DNA of 15,858 nt from contig JAQGMD010000150.1 in NCBI GenBank assembly GCA_028292565.1, positions 1 to 15,858 of the forward strand. The letters are read 5' to 3'. Numbering within the stretch: the stretch's first letter is position 1; every line of letters begins with the position of its first letter. The translations under genes and the position numbers were made by a program. The DNA is from Burkholderia sp. GTDB taxonomy: Bacteria; Pseudomonadota; Gammaproteobacteria; Burkholderiales; Burkholderiaceae. Of the stretch, positions 15,068 to 15,858 are shown one piece after another. The notes under the pieces are model-generated. The model was not told where the DNA came from and searched no databases. It saw nothing but the letters and a program-made list of their open reading frames with translations.

Positions 15068-15570
15068 TTCGCGGCCGGAATGTTCGCCATGCAGGGGTTA
15101 TTCAGGATGTGGGTCAGCATCTCGTCGAACTTTCTCACCGCCCCCAGCTTGCCTTTGATCATCGCATAGTTGAGGTCAAGGTCGGGGAACGGTTTTGGCG
15201 CATTCCGGAACCCTTCCAGGTTTTGCGCTGGCGTCTGTCCTGGCACAGCGTGCTGGCGCACCGCTGCGACGAAAGCCCGGACATCGACCCCGCCTTGCGC
15301 CAGTGCTTCGGCGCGGCGCGGCGCTATTACCTTCCACTTGTCTTTCGTGCTTTTTGGCACAGCACCGCCATCCTCAAAGGTCGCGCCGTCGAGCAGGCTG
15401 GCCAGGTCCCGGTCCTGCGGCAGCGGATGCAGTGCGGTGCGCAAGGTCTCCAGTGCGTTTTTGAGGATCGCATCATTCGGGGCGGCCGCGAGCAACGCGT
15501 CCTTCATCTCAAGAAAGCGCCCGGCCCGCGCCTGGTTTTCCGCTGCATCGGCGCCGGCGCGGACGCACAC
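15058..15570 (-). CDS. Unrecognised Ala-rich protein, probably 5'-truncated
   Basis: A 170-residue frame from a GTG at 15570. It is helix-rich with AFVAAVRQHAVPGQTPA (~100-117) and ends PCMANIPAANAY. The GTG has no ribosome-binding site, and the reading frame stays open upstream to about 15790 with protein-like content (AIDIHLANQQLHFAD just before the GTG) but no usable start codon. The upstream frame ends in the dispersed repeat at 15775-15802. This suggests a gene that lost its 5' end. A shorter start at the internal ATG (15507) is possible. No family is recognised. Confidence 0.5.
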   Translation of the reverse strand: MCVRAGADAAENQARAGRFLEMKDALLAAAPNDAILKNALETLRTALHPLPQDRDLASLLDGATFEDGGAVPKSTKDKWKVIAPRRAEALAQGGVDVRAFVAAVRQHAVPGQTPAQNLEGFRNAPKPFPDLDLNYAMIKGKLGAVRKFDEMLTHILNNPCMANIPAANAY

Positions 15571-15774
15571 GTCGGCGAAATGAAGCTGTTGATTCGCCAG
15601 GTGAATATCGATCGCCGTGCCTTTGTTTAAATAGTGAGTCCTAACGCCGGCGCGTTGTCCAGCAAGTCCTGCATTTTCCGGCGCGCCGGCGTGTCCGGAA
15701 AGCAGACGCCGCGCAAGGGATGAAGGGAGAATAGATTGAGATCCTGCGCAGAGTCTTTTGCCGCCTGGAATATA

Positions 15775-15802
15775 TGGGGTCAGACTGGGTCAGACTCGAT
15801 TA
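15775..15802 (+). repeat. Dispersed repeat copy D (GGGGTCAGACT ... GTCAGACTCGATTA)
   Basis: TGGGGTCAGACT is followed by GG and then GTCAGACTCGATTA, which matches the minus strand at 10497-10484 exactly over 14 bases and the preceding block with one change. CAGACT is itself repeated ten bases apart. Such GGGGTCAGAC words are common dispersed elements in proteobacterial genomes, sometimes near REP-associated transposases; no transposase is seen here. Confidence 0.7.
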
Positions 15803-15858
15803 TTGCGCTAAATTGTCAACATGACCGTCTCCCATGCCCTATGTCCTTAACCTTCCCA
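15803..15858. other. Right end of window, no gene seen
   Basis: The last 18 bases repeat exactly a segment at 6786-6803 inside the DUF1028 gene. No open frame can be assigned before the edge. Confidence 0.4.

Overview
The window looks like chromosomal accessory DNA from a betaproteobacterium, most likely of the order Burkholderiales. This is inferred from moderately high GC, a flavohemoprotein N-terminus of betaproteobacterial type, a TolA-like cysteine/lysine-rich secreted protein of the kind common in that order, and a metal-uptake cluster with its own outer-membrane porin. No rRNA, tRNA, CRISPR array or intact transposase gene was seen. Taxonomy below order is not supported.

Layout. At the left edge (1-70, minus) are the first 23 codons of a flavohemoprotein (hmp). 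About 370 non-coding bases follow, then a minus-strand type II toxin-antitoxin pair (439-1009) with a toxin-first order and a repeated operator-like promoter. After 600 bases without a recognisable gene comes a PaaI-type hotdog thioesterase (1624-1998). The minus-strand block 2109-5662 is a metal-acquisition operon, read in the order small CxxC membrane-associated protein, coiled-coil porin, periplasmic metal-binding protein (TTG start), ABC-3 family permease. The binding protein and permease genes overlap by four bases and no ATPase gene is present in the window.

The 5663-6172 gap holds a 121-bp hairpin-forming element with ~45-bp terminal inverted repeats (MITE-like) and a possible 34-residue small ORF. 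A plus-strand DUF1028 Ntn-hydrolase-like gene (6173-6862) ends at an intrinsic terminator. It is followed by a tightly overlapping plus-strand three-gene operon of unknown function (7002-10382) encoding a secreted cysteine protein, a single-anchor periplasmic protein with repeated motifs, and a three-helix membrane protein carrying an exact 40-residue internal cysteine-motif duplication. This operon is the best candidate here for an undescribed system.

The right third holds a Tat-type SGNH hydrolase (minus) whose last codons come from a dispersed repeat, a 620-bp non-coding stretch, a Ser/Gly-rich secreted protein with a terminator (plus), a large beta-propeller-like lipoprotein (minus), and a probably 5'-truncated gene (minus). 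A dispersed repeat with core GGGG(T/G)CAGACT and an adjoining GTCAGACTCGATTA recurs near 301, 1374, 10484-10514 and 15775-15802, marking places where mobile or repetitive DNA touched the region.
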